From QAMX01 sp964448855 (GTDB lineage Bacteria > Bacillota > Clostridia > Oscillospirales > QAMX01), in assembly GCA_964448855.1 (NCBI GenBank), contig CAYUXI010000008.1, positions 1 through 64,000 on the forward strand: DNA of 64,000 bases. Direction: 5' to 3'. Each line of letters opens with the position of its first letter. Positions within the stretch are counted from its first letter, which is position 1. The notes under the pieces were generated by a model. It was not told the DNA's origin, did no database searches, and saw only the letters and a list, made by a program, of their open reading frames with translations. Below are positions 8,720 to 17,603 of the stretch, piece by piece. The position numbers were made by a program, and so were the translations under genes.

Positions 8720-9895
8720 TTATATGGTTCGTTTGTTGGCTGTCGCTTCATCCGACGGCTCCATCCGCAGGAACAGGTCGGACAGAATGGTATTGGAGAC
8801 GAGCATCCCCTGCGGCGTCAGCGCATAGCCGTCCGCGGTTCGGACAACCAGCCCGGTCGGCATCAGCTGTTCCAGCGTCTGGCCGACCGCCGCAGCCGAT
8901 GCAGCACCGGCCACGCGGGAGAGCTCCGCCATGCAGCACCCGGCTGTCGTCCGCAGCGAGAGCATCAGCGTCTCCTCCGCCGGGTTCACCGGTTCATCCT
9001 CGACCCAGCCGAGCGCTTGCGACAGTGCCTGGCGCTGAAACGTCTGCAAATCGGCCGGGAAAAACCGCCGCACGCCGTTCAGGAAGGAGTGCGCCGCCGC
9101 GCCGATGCCCAGATACTCGCCCCGCTGCCAATAGCGGAGGTTGTGCCGGGACTCCTTGCCCGGCTGTGCGAAGTTGGATATTTCATACTGCGCCAGCCCG
9201 GCTGCACCGAGCCGCTCGCAGCATTCGAGATACCAGTCCGCCGTCTGATCATCATCCGGCAGACAGACCCGCCCGCTCTCCACCTGTCTGGCCAGCGGCG
9301 TGTTGTCCTCCAGCTTCAGGCAGTAGAGCGACAGATGCTCCGGCTCCAGCGACAGCGCCGCGTCCAGCGAGGTGCGCACGCTGGCTGATGTCTGCCCTGG
9401 CAGCCCCAGCATCAAGTCCAGACTGATATTCCGGATGCCCGCCGAGCGCGCCGAGCGCACCGCCGCAGCGACATCCGCCAGCGTATGGCGTCGGCCAACG
9501 GCGCGCAGCTCCGCCTCCACCGCCGACTGCATTCCGATCGAGACGCGGTTGATGCCGGCCTCATGCCAGACCGCCATCCGCGTCGGCGGCAGCGGCGTCG
9601 GGTTGGCCTCCGCCGTGATTTCCGCAGACGGTGCAACCGGAAACCGGTGCGCCATCGCCATCACCCGGCAAAAGAGCTCCGGCTCCAGCACACTCGGTGT
9701 GCCGCCGCCGAGATAGACGCTGGTGATCGGCTTTCCCGCCACCAGCGGCTCCATTTTCCGCGCCGTCGCCTCCAGCGCCTCCACATAGGCCGCCTGCGCC
9801 GCAGCCGTGGCGGACGGCAGCGAGTAGAAATCGCAGTACGCGCATTTGGAGCGGCAGAACGGGATGTGGATATACAGCCCCAGCGTTTTATTCAT
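8720..9895 (-). CDS. hemW: Radical SAM heme chaperone HemW
   Basis: The 391-residue protein has the radical-SAM cluster motif CRSKCAYC (Cys14, Cys18, Cys21), preceded by YIHIPF, then GGGTPS for S-adenosylmethionine binding and GLPGQT, all diagnostic of the HemW/HemN-like group. HemW binds heme and is thought to deliver it to target proteins; it is often misannotated as coproporphyrinogen oxidase. Its start overlaps the lepA stop by 8 bases, implying translational coupling. The lepA-hemW order is common in Firmicutes. Confidence 0.95.
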   Translation of the reverse strand: MNKTLGLYIHIPFCRSKCAYCDFYSLPSATAAAQAAYVEALEATARKMEPLVAGKPITSVYLGGGTPSVLEPELFCRVMAMAHRFPVAPSAEITAEANPTPLPPTRMAVWHEAGINRVSIGMQSAVEAELRAVGRRHTLADVAAAVRSARSAGIRNISLDLMLGLPGQTSASVRTSLDAALSLEPEHLSLYCLKLEDNTPLARQVESGRVCLPDDDQTADWYLECCERLGAAGLAQYEISNFAQPGKESRHNLRYWQRGEYLGIGAAAHSFLNGVRRFFPADLQTFQRQALSQALGWVEDEPVNPAEETLMLSLRTTAGCCMAELSRVAGAASAAAVGQTLEQLMPTGLVVRTADGYALTPQGMLVSNTILSDLFLRMEPSDEATANKRTI

Positions 9896-11693
9896 CGAAT
9901 TTCAGCACCGCCATGAAGGCTTCATGGGTCAGGTTCACGCTGCCGATGCTGCGCATCTTCTTTTTGCCCTCTTTCTGCTTTTCGAGCAGCTTCTTCTTCC
10001 GCGTGATGTCGCCGCCATAGCACTTCGCCAGGACGTCCTTTCGCAGCGCCTTGACGGTTTCGCGGGCAATGATCTTCCCGCCGACGGCCGCCTGCACCGG
10101 AATTTCGAACATCTGGCGGTCGATGTTGTCCTTCAGCTTTTCCACAATGCGCCGCGCACGCGGATAGGCGTTGTCGGCGTGGACGATGAAGGACAGCGCG
10201 TCCACCGGTTCGCCGTTCAACAGGATATCCAGCTTGATGAGCTTCGATTCCCGATAGCCCAGCAGCTCGTAGTCCAGCGATGCATAGCCCTTCGTCCGGG
10301 ATTTCAGCGCGTCAAAGAAGTCGTAGATGATTTCATTCAGCGGGAGCTCGTAGTGAATTTCATACCGGTCGGAATCCAGCAGCGTCATGCCCTTGTGTAC
10401 GCCGCGGCGGCTCTGGCAGAGCTCCATGATGTTGCCGATATAGGCCGACGGCGTGATGATGCTCGCCTTGACAAACGGCTCATACGCGATTTCGATCTGC
10501 GCCGGATCCGGGTAGTTCTGCGGGTTGTCGATCATGACCTCCTGGCCGTCGGTCAGCTTCAATTTATAGATAACGCTCGGCGCGGTGGTGATGATGTCAA
10601 AGTTGAATTCCCGCTCGATGCGCTCCTGAATGATCTCCATGTGCAGCAGCCCCAAAAAGCCGCAGCGGAAGCCAAAGCCCAGTGCGATGGAGGATTCCGG
10701 TTCAAAGGACAGCGCCGCATCGTTCAGGCGCAGCTTTTCCAGCGCATCGCGCAGATCGGGGTATTTCGAGCCGTCATCCGGGTAAATGCCCGAAAAGACC
10801 ATCGGCTGTGCCTTGCGGTAGCCCGGAAGCGGCTCCTCCGTCGGCCGCTCCGCCAGCGTCACTGTATCGCCGACCTCCGTATCCCGCACGTTTTTGATGC
10901 TCGCCGTCAGGTATCCGACGTCGCCCGCCGACAGCTGCTCACACGGGGTCAGCCCCAGCGGGTTCATGATGCCGACCTCAACCACGTCAAACTCGCTGCC
11001 CGTGGCCATCATGTGGATCCGGTCGCCCGCACGGAGGGTGCCGTCGAACACCCGCATCAGGACAATGACGCCGCGGTAGCTGTCATACTGGCTGTCGAAG
11101 ACCAGCGCCCGCAGCGGTGCGTCCGCGTCCCCCTTCGGCGCGGGGATGTCGGTGATGATGCGTTCCAGCACGTCGCCGATGTTCAGCCCCAATTTCGCCG
11201 AGATGCACGGCGCATCCTCCGCCGGGAGGCCGATGATGTCCTCGATTTCCTGCTTGACCCGATCCGGATCCGCCGCGGGCAGGTCGATTTTATTGATGAC
11301 CGGCACCAGCTCCAGCCCGGCATCCAGCGCCAGGTAGGTGTTCGCCAGCGTCTGCGCCTCAATCCCCTGCGCCGCATCGACGACCAGAACCGCGCCCTCG
11401 CAGGCGCTGAGCGACCGCGACACCTCATAGTTGAAGTCCACGTGCCCCGGCGTATCGATGAGGTTCAGCTCATACGTCTGCCCGTCGGACGCCTGGTAGT
11501 TCAGCGTGACCGCACGCGCCTTGATCGTGATGCCGCGTTCGCGCTCCAGCTCCATGTTGTCCAGCAGCTGCTCGGTCATCTCGCGGCTGGAAACGGCAGA
11601 GCACGCCTCCAGCAATCTGTCCGCCAGTGTCGATTTTCCGTGGTCAATATGTGCAATAATGGAAAAATTTCGAATTTTTGTCTGATCTTTCAT
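9888..11693 (-). CDS. lepA: Elongation factor 4 (LepA)
   Basis: The 601-residue translation GTPase has G1 AHIDHGKST at residues 14-22, DTPGHVDF (G3) and NKIDLP (G4), and the LepA-specific C-terminal domain (YGGDITRKKKLLEKQKEGKKKM). It back-translocates or remodels stalled ribosomes. The length and both ends match the family. It follows the SbcC-like gene by 20 bases and overlaps hemW. Confidence 0.98.
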   Translation of the reverse strand: MKDQTKIRNFSIIAHIDHGKSTLADRLLEACSAVSSREMTEQLLDNMELERERGITIKARAVTLNYQASDGQTYELNLIDTPGHVDFNYEVSRSLSACEGAVLVVDAAQGIEAQTLANTYLALDAGLELVPVINKIDLPAADPDRVKQEIEDIIGLPAEDAPCISAKLGLNIGDVLERIITDIPAPKGDADAPLRALVFDSQYDSYRGVIVLMRVFDGTLRAGDRIHMMATGSEFDVVEVGIMNPLGLTPCEQLSAGDVGYLTASIKNVRDTEVGDTVTLAERPTEEPLPGYRKAQPMVFSGIYPDDGSKYPDLRDALEKLRLNDAALSFEPESSIALGFGFRCGFLGLLHMEIIQERIEREFNFDIITTAPSVIYKLKLTDGQEVMIDNPQNYPDPAQIEIAYEPFVKASIITPSAYIGNIMELCQSRRGVHKGMTLLDSDRYEIHYELPLNEIIYDFFDALKSRTKGYASLDYELLGYRESKLIKLDILLNGEPVDALSFIVHADNAYPRARRIVEKLKDNIDRQMFEIPVQAAVGGKIIARETVKALRKDVLAKCYGGDITRKKKLLEKQKEGKKKMRSIGSVNLTHEAFMAVLKFDE

Positions 11694-11713
11694 CCGTCTG
11701 GTCCAGCTCCGTT

Positions 11714-13984
11714 TTATTGAAATTCTGTCGTTTGTTCATCCTGTGCCGCTGCGGTGATTGCCCGGATTTCCGTTGCGCCGTAGCGCATGGCGGCGTCCGC
11801 TTCCCGTTTGCAGCAGGTCAGGAAGAGAATCTGCCGCGTTTTTGCCAGCTCCGCCAGCAGCGCCATGGTCTGGTCGGCGCGTTCATCGTCAAACGCCGCC
11901 AGGCAGTCATCCAGCACAAGCGGCGGCAACCCGTCCGGGCAGCACAGCTCACTCAGCGCAATGCGCATGGCCAGGTAGAGCTGATCCAGTGCGCCGCGGC
12001 TCAGCAGCCGCATCCCGTGCGGCTCCACGCTGCCCGCTTCCCGCACCGCTGCAGCCAGGTGCTGATCGATGGTCAGGTCGCCGTATTTCCCGCCGGTCAT
12101 CGTGGCAAACAGCTCACCCGCCCGGCGGCAGAGCTTCGGCGTCAGCCGCGAGGACAGCTCATCCGCACTCTCCGTCAGCCAGGTCTGTGCCAGCTCAATC
12201 GCCGCATATTCCTCCTGCAGCGTCTGCAGCGTTGTGCGGAGCTGCTCCGTCTCGGCGCTCAAAAAGGCCAGATCGCGGCAGCGCGACAGCCGCCCCTCAC
12301 AGGCCGCCATCGCACGCTCCTCCCGCAAAAGGCGTTCCTCCGCTTCCGCCAGCGCCGCCTCCGTCTCTTCGGACGTCGGGAACCGTGTCGGCTCCTCCGG
12401 CGGCTGCACCACAGCGGCCTCGCGGACAGCCGTACAGGCAGCAGCCGCACGGTCTGCGTTGGCGCAGAGCTGCGCATACTGTCGGTTCAGCCGCACCAGC
12501 TCCTCCGCGGCCTCGCTGTCCGGCTGGATGCGGAGCCGCGCGGCATATTGGTCTGCCCCGTTTTTCACCAGTGCACCGGCTTCGCGCAGGCTCGCCAGCT
12601 TCGCATTGGCCGCATCGGCCGCATCGGCCAGGCGGCGGCACTCCGCCAGATACTGCTCATACGCCCCTGCCATCGCCAGCATATCCATCGGGCGCTGCAC
12701 GCCGTAGGAATCGCAGAGCGCCTGACCGGCTTCGCGGTGTTTGCGGCTTCGGACGACCGATGCGACGCCCAGGCCGCCGATCGCCAGTCCGGCCACGGTG
12801 AGGAGGAGCATCAGCACCGTCCCCAGCAGGCTTTCCTCATAATTCGGCAGGGACAGCAGAATCCCGGCGGCAATCGTCAGCACAGCCACCGGAAAGAGCC
12901 CGAATTTCGCCCGCGCCTTCAGGAGCGCTTCGCTCCGTGCGCAGTCGGCCGCAGCTGTTTCCCGCGCAAAGTCCGCCGTGCAGCCCTCAAAGATCGACAG
13001 CTCCGCCGGACAGACACAGGCGTTGGCCGCCGCCCTGGCCTGATAGGCCTCCGCTTCCGCGATGCGGCATTCCGCTTCGCGCCCGGCAGCCAGCCGGAAC
13101 TGCTCTGCGGCGCGCATACAGGTTTCGCTGTCCGCCCTTGCGCCGGTCAGATCGTGTGCCCGGCAGAACGCTTCTGCGGCAGCAGCGGCCTGCTCGGCAG
13201 CCGCCTCCGCTTCGGCAGCCTTCGCCGCATCCGGTGCAGCGGGACGCCGGGCAAAGATCGCCGCGTCTGCCCGCAGCGCTGCCGTTTCCTGCTCCGCTTC
13301 GCGCACGGCAGCGCTGAATTGCAGCAAATCCCGGTTCAATTCTTCGATTTCCCGCAGCTCGGCCTCGTTTTTCCGAATCCGTTCTTCCGTCTGCGGGATG
13401 CTGCCCCGGCCGTTATAGCGCCGTTCGCGCTTCCAGGCACCCAGCTGCTCGAGTGCCAGACCGGCCGAAATTTCATCGTCACCCGTTCCGGCCACGGCGG
13501 CAATTTTTCGTTCCAGCTCCGCATCCTCCGTGACGGCCAGCTGCTCACCCGTACAAAAGAGGCTCCGCACAAAGACCGGTGCCGCGACGCCGGTCAGGGT
13601 TTCCCCAGCATTCGTCCCGTCCATTCCACGGACGGGCGAGCCGGTATCCGTGTAGACTGCCGAGAACGCCTGAAACATCCGCCCGCGCTCACTCTGCCGG
13701 GTCAGCGTGATGTCCCGGCCATCCGCGGCTACGACCATCCGGCCAAACGCCGGGCGGCCGCTCCACGGCTGATATTTCGTTTTCACCGGCACCGTGCCCG
13801 CTTTTGCACGCTCTGACGAATCGACGCCGTACAGCACGGCGCGAATCAGCGCACACCACGTCGATTTTCCCGATTCATTGGGCGCGTAGAACAGGTTCAG
13901 CCCCTCCTTCAGGTGCAGTTCCCCTTCGACACCGCCAAATCGCCCGGCTATCTCCCGATACAACAAATCCGATCGCCCTTTCAA
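11714..13984 (-). CDS. SbcC/YhaN-like SMC-type ATPase
   Basis: The 756-residue protein has a P-loop near the N terminus (APNESGKST), long Ala/Glu-rich coiled coils interrupted by two hydrophobic segments around residues 360-400 (ILLSLP and LMLLLTVAGLAIGGLG), then the signature LLSRGALDQLYLAMR and Walker B PLVLDDCLAAFDD. It pairs with the SbcD-like nuclease upstream, as YhaN does with YhaO in Bacillus. The complex should process DNA ends. The TTG at 13984 overlaps the preceding stop as TTGA; a TTG at 13966 with AAAGG upstream is an alternative start. The internal hydrophobic pair, typical of YhaN, suggests membrane association. Confidence 0.85.
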   Translation of the reverse strand: MKGRSDLLYREIAGRFGGVEGELHLKEGLNLFYAPNESGKSTWCALIRAVLYGVDSSERAKAGTVPVKTKYQPWSGRPAFGRMVVAADGRDITLTRQSERGRMFQAFSAVYTDTGSPVRGMDGTNAGETLTGVAAPVFVRSLFCTGEQLAVTEDAELERKIAAVAGTGDDEISAGLALEQLGAWKRERRYNGRGSIPQTEERIRKNEAELREIEELNRDLLQFSAAVREAEQETAALRADAAIFARRPAAPDAAKAAEAEAAAEQAAAAAEAFCRAHDLTGARADSETCMRAAEQFRLAAGREAECRIAEAEAYQARAAANACVCPAELSIFEGCTADFARETAAADCARSEALLKARAKFGLFPVAVLTIAAGILLSLPNYEESLLGTVLMLLLTVAGLAIGGLGVASVVRSRKHREAGQALCDSYGVQRPMDMLAMAGAYEQYLAECRRLADAADAANAKLASLREAGALVKNGADQYAARLRIQPDSEAAEELVRLNRQYAQLCANADRAAAACTAVREAAVVQPPEEPTRFPTSEETEAALAEAEERLLREERAMAACEGRLSRCRDLAFLSAETEQLRTTLQTLQEEYAAIELAQTWLTESADELSSRLTPKLCRRAGELFATMTGGKYGDLTIDQHLAAAVREAGSVEPHGMRLLSRGALDQLYLAMRIALSELCCPDGLPPLVLDDCLAAFDDERADQTMALLAELAKTRQILFLTCCKREADAAMRYGATEIRAITAAAQDEQTTEFQ

Positions 13985-15060
13985 ATTTCAGCGTTTCTTT
14001 CCGTTTTCAAGCTCGGCTGCTCCCGATTTTCCATGGCCGCCATGCCAAATCGGCAGGCCAGCTCCATTCGCCGCCTGTCCGCATCGGTTGCGGCAGCCAC
14101 CATCGCAGCCTCCGCCCGCTCCTCATACAGCTGCATCAGCGGCGAGCGAACAGTCGGACGCTCCGCTTCCTGCGGCGGCAGCGTCAGCCGAACACTCAGG
14201 AACGCTTCGTCCAGCGCCTCCGCCAGCCCAGTCGGATCCTTCGCCGCAGCGGTCAGCCGCAACAGCGTCCGCTCCGGCGGCACCTCACACCGTTCCCGCA
14301 GCACGGCGAGAATCGCGTCCGTCTCGTGTGGCCCGCCCTCCAGCGTCAGCTGCATCGCACGGCAGCCGGACGAGGGAATCATGCGCCACATGGGCTCACC
14401 GCGCTCCCATGTCACTTCAAAAAATCCACGCGGGCCGATTTCGTCAAAGCCGCGCCCCTCCACGCTGCCGTTCTGCACGACAAGCGTCTGCCCGCAGCGC
14501 TGCACCTCCGGCTGATGAATGTGCCCCAGCGCGAGGTAGGTGAGGCCGGATGCGGCGATGTCCGCCTGCGGATAGGCCGCATAGAGCGAATCGTTCACAA
14601 GCGCGTCGCCGTGCCCGAGGAAGACGCCGTCCCCGCGCCAGCCGTTCAGTGGGCGGAGCGATGGCTGATCGGAGCAGAAGGCCACTCCGGTGACGGATAC
14701 ATGGCCGATTGTCGCGGTTTCCGGCGTTTGTGAGGTGAAAATGTGGACATTTTCGCTCCACTCTGCTGCGCAGTACGGCGAGGCCGCCGCGTAGAAATCA
14801 TGGTTGCCCGGCGTGACAAATACCGGCAGCGCCGTCGCCGCAAAGGCCTGTGCCACCGCCTCCACCGTATCCCGATACGGCGTCTGCGAATCGAACAGGT
14901 CGCCCGTGCACAGGATGGCATCCGCCCCGACAGCTTCCGCGTGCTGCACAATCTCCCGCAGCAGCGCACGCGCTGCCCGTCGCCGGGCAGCCGCCGCCGA
15001 CGGCTTGAGGGTGCGGAACGGCGCGTCCAGGTGCAAATCACCGAACTGGATCCACTTCAT
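13981..15060 (-). CDS. SbcD/YhaO-like DNA repair exonuclease (metallophosphoesterase)
   Basis: The 359-residue protein has Mre11/SbcD nuclease motifs: FGDLHLD, CTGDLFDS, TPGNHDF, LGHGD and LALGHIHQPE, which together bind two metal ions. A C-terminal capping region follows. It is probably the nuclease subunit for the ATPase encoded next. The ATG at 15060 has GAGG 8 bases upstream; a GTG three codons earlier is possible. Its start lies 5 bases after the stop of the solute-binding protein gene. Confidence 0.9.
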   Translation of the reverse strand: MKWIQFGDLHLDAPFRTLKPSAAAARRRAARALLREIVQHAEAVGADAILCTGDLFDSQTPYRDTVEAVAQAFAATALPVFVTPGNHDFYAAASPYCAAEWSENVHIFTSQTPETATIGHVSVTGVAFCSDQPSLRPLNGWRGDGVFLGHGDALVNDSLYAAYPQADIAASGLTYLALGHIHQPEVQRCGQTLVVQNGSVEGRGFDEIGPRGFFEVTWERGEPMWRMIPSSGCRAMQLTLEGGPHETDAILAVLRERCEVPPERTLLRLTAAAKDPTGLAEALDEAFLSVRLTLPPQEAERPTVRSPLMQLYEERAEAAMVAAATDADRRRMELACRFGMAAMENREQPSLKTERNAEI

Positions 15061-15065
15061 TTCCT

Positions 15066-16577
15066 TCACCTCTCACATATCCAATCATAAATGTTATCGA
15101 ACAGGTCATCCGCCACCGGCCGGACGTTCCGAATCCCGAACCGGCGGTTGACCAGCATTTCCTCATATCGATAGCCGAGCGGCACAATGGCGGCCAGCTC
15201 GTCAGCAGCCGCTTCGATCTGCCGTGCCAGCATTTCGCCGTCCGCCGTTCCGGCGCGGACATACGCCGTCAGCAGCCCGTCCAGCGTTGTGCTGCCGCTG
15301 CCGGTTCGGTTCTGTGAACCGCCGGACGCCAGCAGCCCGCGGAAATCAAAATCCGCGCCGACGTCCCAGCTGCCGACATACAGGTCAAATGCGCCGTTTC
15401 GCAGCGCTGTTTCATAGCTGGTCGCCGTTTTTTCCACCCATTCCACCGTCAGCCCGGCCGATTCCAGCCGCAGCTGAACCGCTTCCGCCGCCGCCCGCAC
15501 ATCGTTCGGCGCATCAGCGGATATCAGGAGCCGCACATTGCCCTCCGCAGAAAACGCGGCGGGCACCGGCTCGGTGTCCGGCAGGTCATAGCCGAGCGCC
15601 GCCGGATAGAGCCGACCGGCGTCAGACAGGTCGCTGCCTCCGGGCCTTGCTTCGGCCAGCCAGGCCGCCGCAGCACGGCGCACGTCCGCGTCTGCAAACA
15701 ACCCGGACGTCACGCGGAAGCCGACATAGACCAGCTCCGTTGTCCGGATGCGGTAGCGGTCGGCGTTGCTGTGCAGGCTGATATCGCTGCCCGCGGCGGA
15801 CGGGCGCAGCACGCCCAGGTTGCCCGACAGCGCCCCGTACACGAGCGCCTCTGCATCGGAAACGTCCACGAGCAGCAGGTGCGTCATCTGTGCCGCCCCG
15901 CTCTGCCCGGAATAATGGGTCGTGTTCGGCACGAGATAGGACTGCCCGTCCGACTCCATCACGCAGTATCGCCCGGAGCCGACGGCGTCATTGTCCACGC
16001 CGGTGCCGCTTTTCAGAATTGGGATATCGAGCAGCGCGGGCAAAGACGGATGCGCGGCGCTCAGCGTCAGGCGAACCCGGAAGGAGCCGTCTGCCTCCAT
16101 CGCTTCCACGCCCGCAAAGCGGTCGCGGTAGGCCGAGCCTTCCTGTTCTCTTGCGAGGTTCAGGGAATACAGCACGTCCTTCGCGCTCAATCGACTGCCA
16201 TCGTGAAAGACGACGTCCTGCCGGAGGTTCAGCACCAGCGTATTGTTCTCCGTCTCGACAGAGGCGCAGATCGCCGGTTCCGCCTGAAAGGCAGCGTTCA
16301 CACGAAAGAGCGGGTCAAAGAGCAGCGTATGGACGTCGCGGTTTTCCTGCACCGTCTCCGTGATCGGGTTGATGCGCCGTCCCGCGACATACGGGATGCC
16401 GAACAGCGTGCTGACAGCGGCGTCCGGCGGCGTCAGCACCGTCGCAGACGTGGCCGCTTCGGAATGGCTCGTCTGAACCGGTTCAGCCTCGGCGCAGCCG
16501 AACAGTGCGGACAGGAGCAGGATGCAGGTCAGCAGCCCGGCTGTCTGTCTCAAAATTGCCTGTTTCTGATATTTCAC
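15066..16577 (-). CDS. Orphan ABC-transporter solute-binding lipoprotein (family 5)
   Basis: The 503-residue lipoprotein has a signal peptide ending in lipobox LSALFGC. It then shows the extended peptide/nickel-binding fold (SBP_bac_5), including LVLNLRQDVVFHDGSRLSAKDV, the usual family signature, and ends VADDLFDNIYDWICER. It would bind an oligopeptide-like ligand outside the cell. No permease or ATPase gene is adjacent; it sits between pgeF and DNA repair genes. The GTG at 16577 was chosen because AAGGA lies 7 bases upstream and the signal peptide begins there. Confidence 0.85.
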   Translation of the reverse strand: MKYQKQAILRQTAGLLTCILLLSALFGCAEAEPVQTSHSEAATSATVLTPPDAAVSTLFGIPYVAGRRINPITETVQENRDVHTLLFDPLFRVNAAFQAEPAICASVETENNTLVLNLRQDVVFHDGSRLSAKDVLYSLNLAREQEGSAYRDRFAGVEAMEADGSFRVRLTLSAAHPSLPALLDIPILKSGTGVDNDAVGSGRYCVMESDGQSYLVPNTTHYSGQSGAAQMTHLLLVDVSDAEALVYGALSGNLGVLRPSAAGSDISLHSNADRYRIRTTELVYVGFRVTSGLFADADVRRAAAAWLAEARPGGSDLSDAGRLYPAALGYDLPDTEPVPAAFSAEGNVRLLISADAPNDVRAAAEAVQLRLESAGLTVEWVEKTATSYETALRNGAFDLYVGSWDVGADFDFRGLLASGGSQNRTGSGSTTLDGLLTAYVRAGTADGEMLARQIEAAADELAAIVPLGYRYEEMLVNRRFGIRNVRPVADDLFDNIYDWICER

Positions 16578-16607
16578 ATTCGTTTCCTTCCGGAATTCTT
16601 CCAATTT

Positions 16608-17426
16608 TCAACCATTCTGTCCGCTCAGACGAATCAGCGCGGCCATGCCGCCGCGTGCGCGTCCGTCCCGCCGATGCGAAAAATAGCGCTCCGGCGTACA
16701 GCAGGTACACGCGGTCGATACATAGATTTCGCCGATGCCTGCTCGGTGCAGCAGCAGCGCATTGATGCGCTTCAGATCGACGTGCATCCGGCCATCCGGC
16801 GACGGCGTCATCACGTCCTCTGCTGGGACACCATCCAGTGCGCGCACAGCGGACGCGACATCGTCATGCGTCAGAAAGCAGCAGGGGCCGATGGATGGGC
16901 CGACCGCCGCCACGCAGTCTGCCAATCGGCAGCCGTAGCGCGTATGCATGGCGTCTGCCGCCCGTTCGGCAATGCGCCGAACCGTGCCCCGCCAGCCCGC
17001 ATGAACCACCGCGCAGACGCGCCGCACAGGGTCGCAGAGCAGAATCGGAACGCAGTCGGCAAACTGCCCCATCAGCACGATGCCCGATTCCGCCGTCACC
17101 AGCCCGTCACAGGCGGGCGGCGCTTCGACAAAGCGCAGGGCATTTTCCGCGCCGACCGACAGCACCTGATCCTCATGAATCTGATGCGTCCGGCAGACCT
17201 TCATACCGTCCGCGCCGATCAGCGGCAGCAGGCGGCGCAGATTCTCCTCGACCGCCTCCGGCGCATCGCCCGTTGAGGTGGTCAGGTTCATGGATGCATA
17301 TGCACCGGTGCTGACACCGCCGCAGCGCGTGGAAAACAGATGCTCGCACCCGCAGAGCGCGTCGCAGACGACGACGCGAACGCCGTCCGATGTGCTCCGC
17401 TCCGAAAATCCGCCAAAGTGTATCAT
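16608..17426 (-). CDS. pgeF: Purine nucleoside phosphorylase/laccase-domain protein (PgeF/YfiH)
   Basis: The 272-residue protein has all the hallmarks of the YfiH family: FSTRCGGVS, RTHQIHEDQV, ADCVPILL and VVHAGWRGT. The His and Cys residues that bind zinc and catalyse the reaction are kept. Family members act as purine nucleoside phosphorylases and adenosine deaminases, and PgeF also edits peptidoglycan precursors. GGGAGG lies about 9 bases before the ATG. It is the first gene of the minus-strand operon, with a promoter at 17484-17512. Confidence 0.93.
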   Translation of the reverse strand: MIHFGGFSERSTSDGVRVVVCDALCGCEHLFSTRCGGVSTGAYASMNLTTSTGDAPEAVEENLRRLLPLIGADGMKVCRTHQIHEDQVLSVGAENALRFVEAPPACDGLVTAESGIVLMGQFADCVPILLCDPVRRVCAVVHAGWRGTVRRIAERAADAMHTRYGCRLADCVAAVGPSIGPCCFLTHDDVASAVRALDGVPAEDVMTPSPDGRMHVDLKRINALLLHRAGIGEIYVSTACTCCTPERYFSHRRDGRARGGMAALIRLSGQNG

Positions 17427-17483
17427 ACCGGCACGCCTCCCGTCACCGTTGTCGATCGGCCATCGACTTTTTCTCAGTTTCTA

Positions 17484-17512
17484 ATTATACCATAAATGCA
17501 CCCGCATGGCAA
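17484..17512 (-). promoter_or_regulatory. Promoter of the pgeF-led operon
   Basis: TTGCCA (17507-17512) and TATAAT with an upstream TGG (17484-17489) are 17 bases apart on the minus strand, 57 bases before pgeF. It is back to back with the promoter at 17541-17569; the two -35 elements are 28 bases apart. Confidence 0.8.
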
Positions 17513-17540
17513 ATCGATTCTTTTTCTTTGCGGGAATTCC

Positions 17541-17569
17541 TTGACAATTCGCCGGAAAACAGGTACAAT
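17541..17569 (+). promoter_or_regulatory. Promoter of the stalk/NodB-like gene
   Basis: TTGACA (17541-17546) and TACAAT (17564-17569) are separated by 17 bases, 34 bases before the GTG start codon. Confidence 0.82.
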
Positions 17570-17603
17570 AGAATCAATTCTGTTGGAAGTATGAGGTGTC
17601 ATT

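Noticed and set aside
9846..11720. 624-codon open frame opposite lepA
   Set aside because: Antisense of a highly conserved gene; high third-position GC keeps the opposite strand open. The product resembles nothing.
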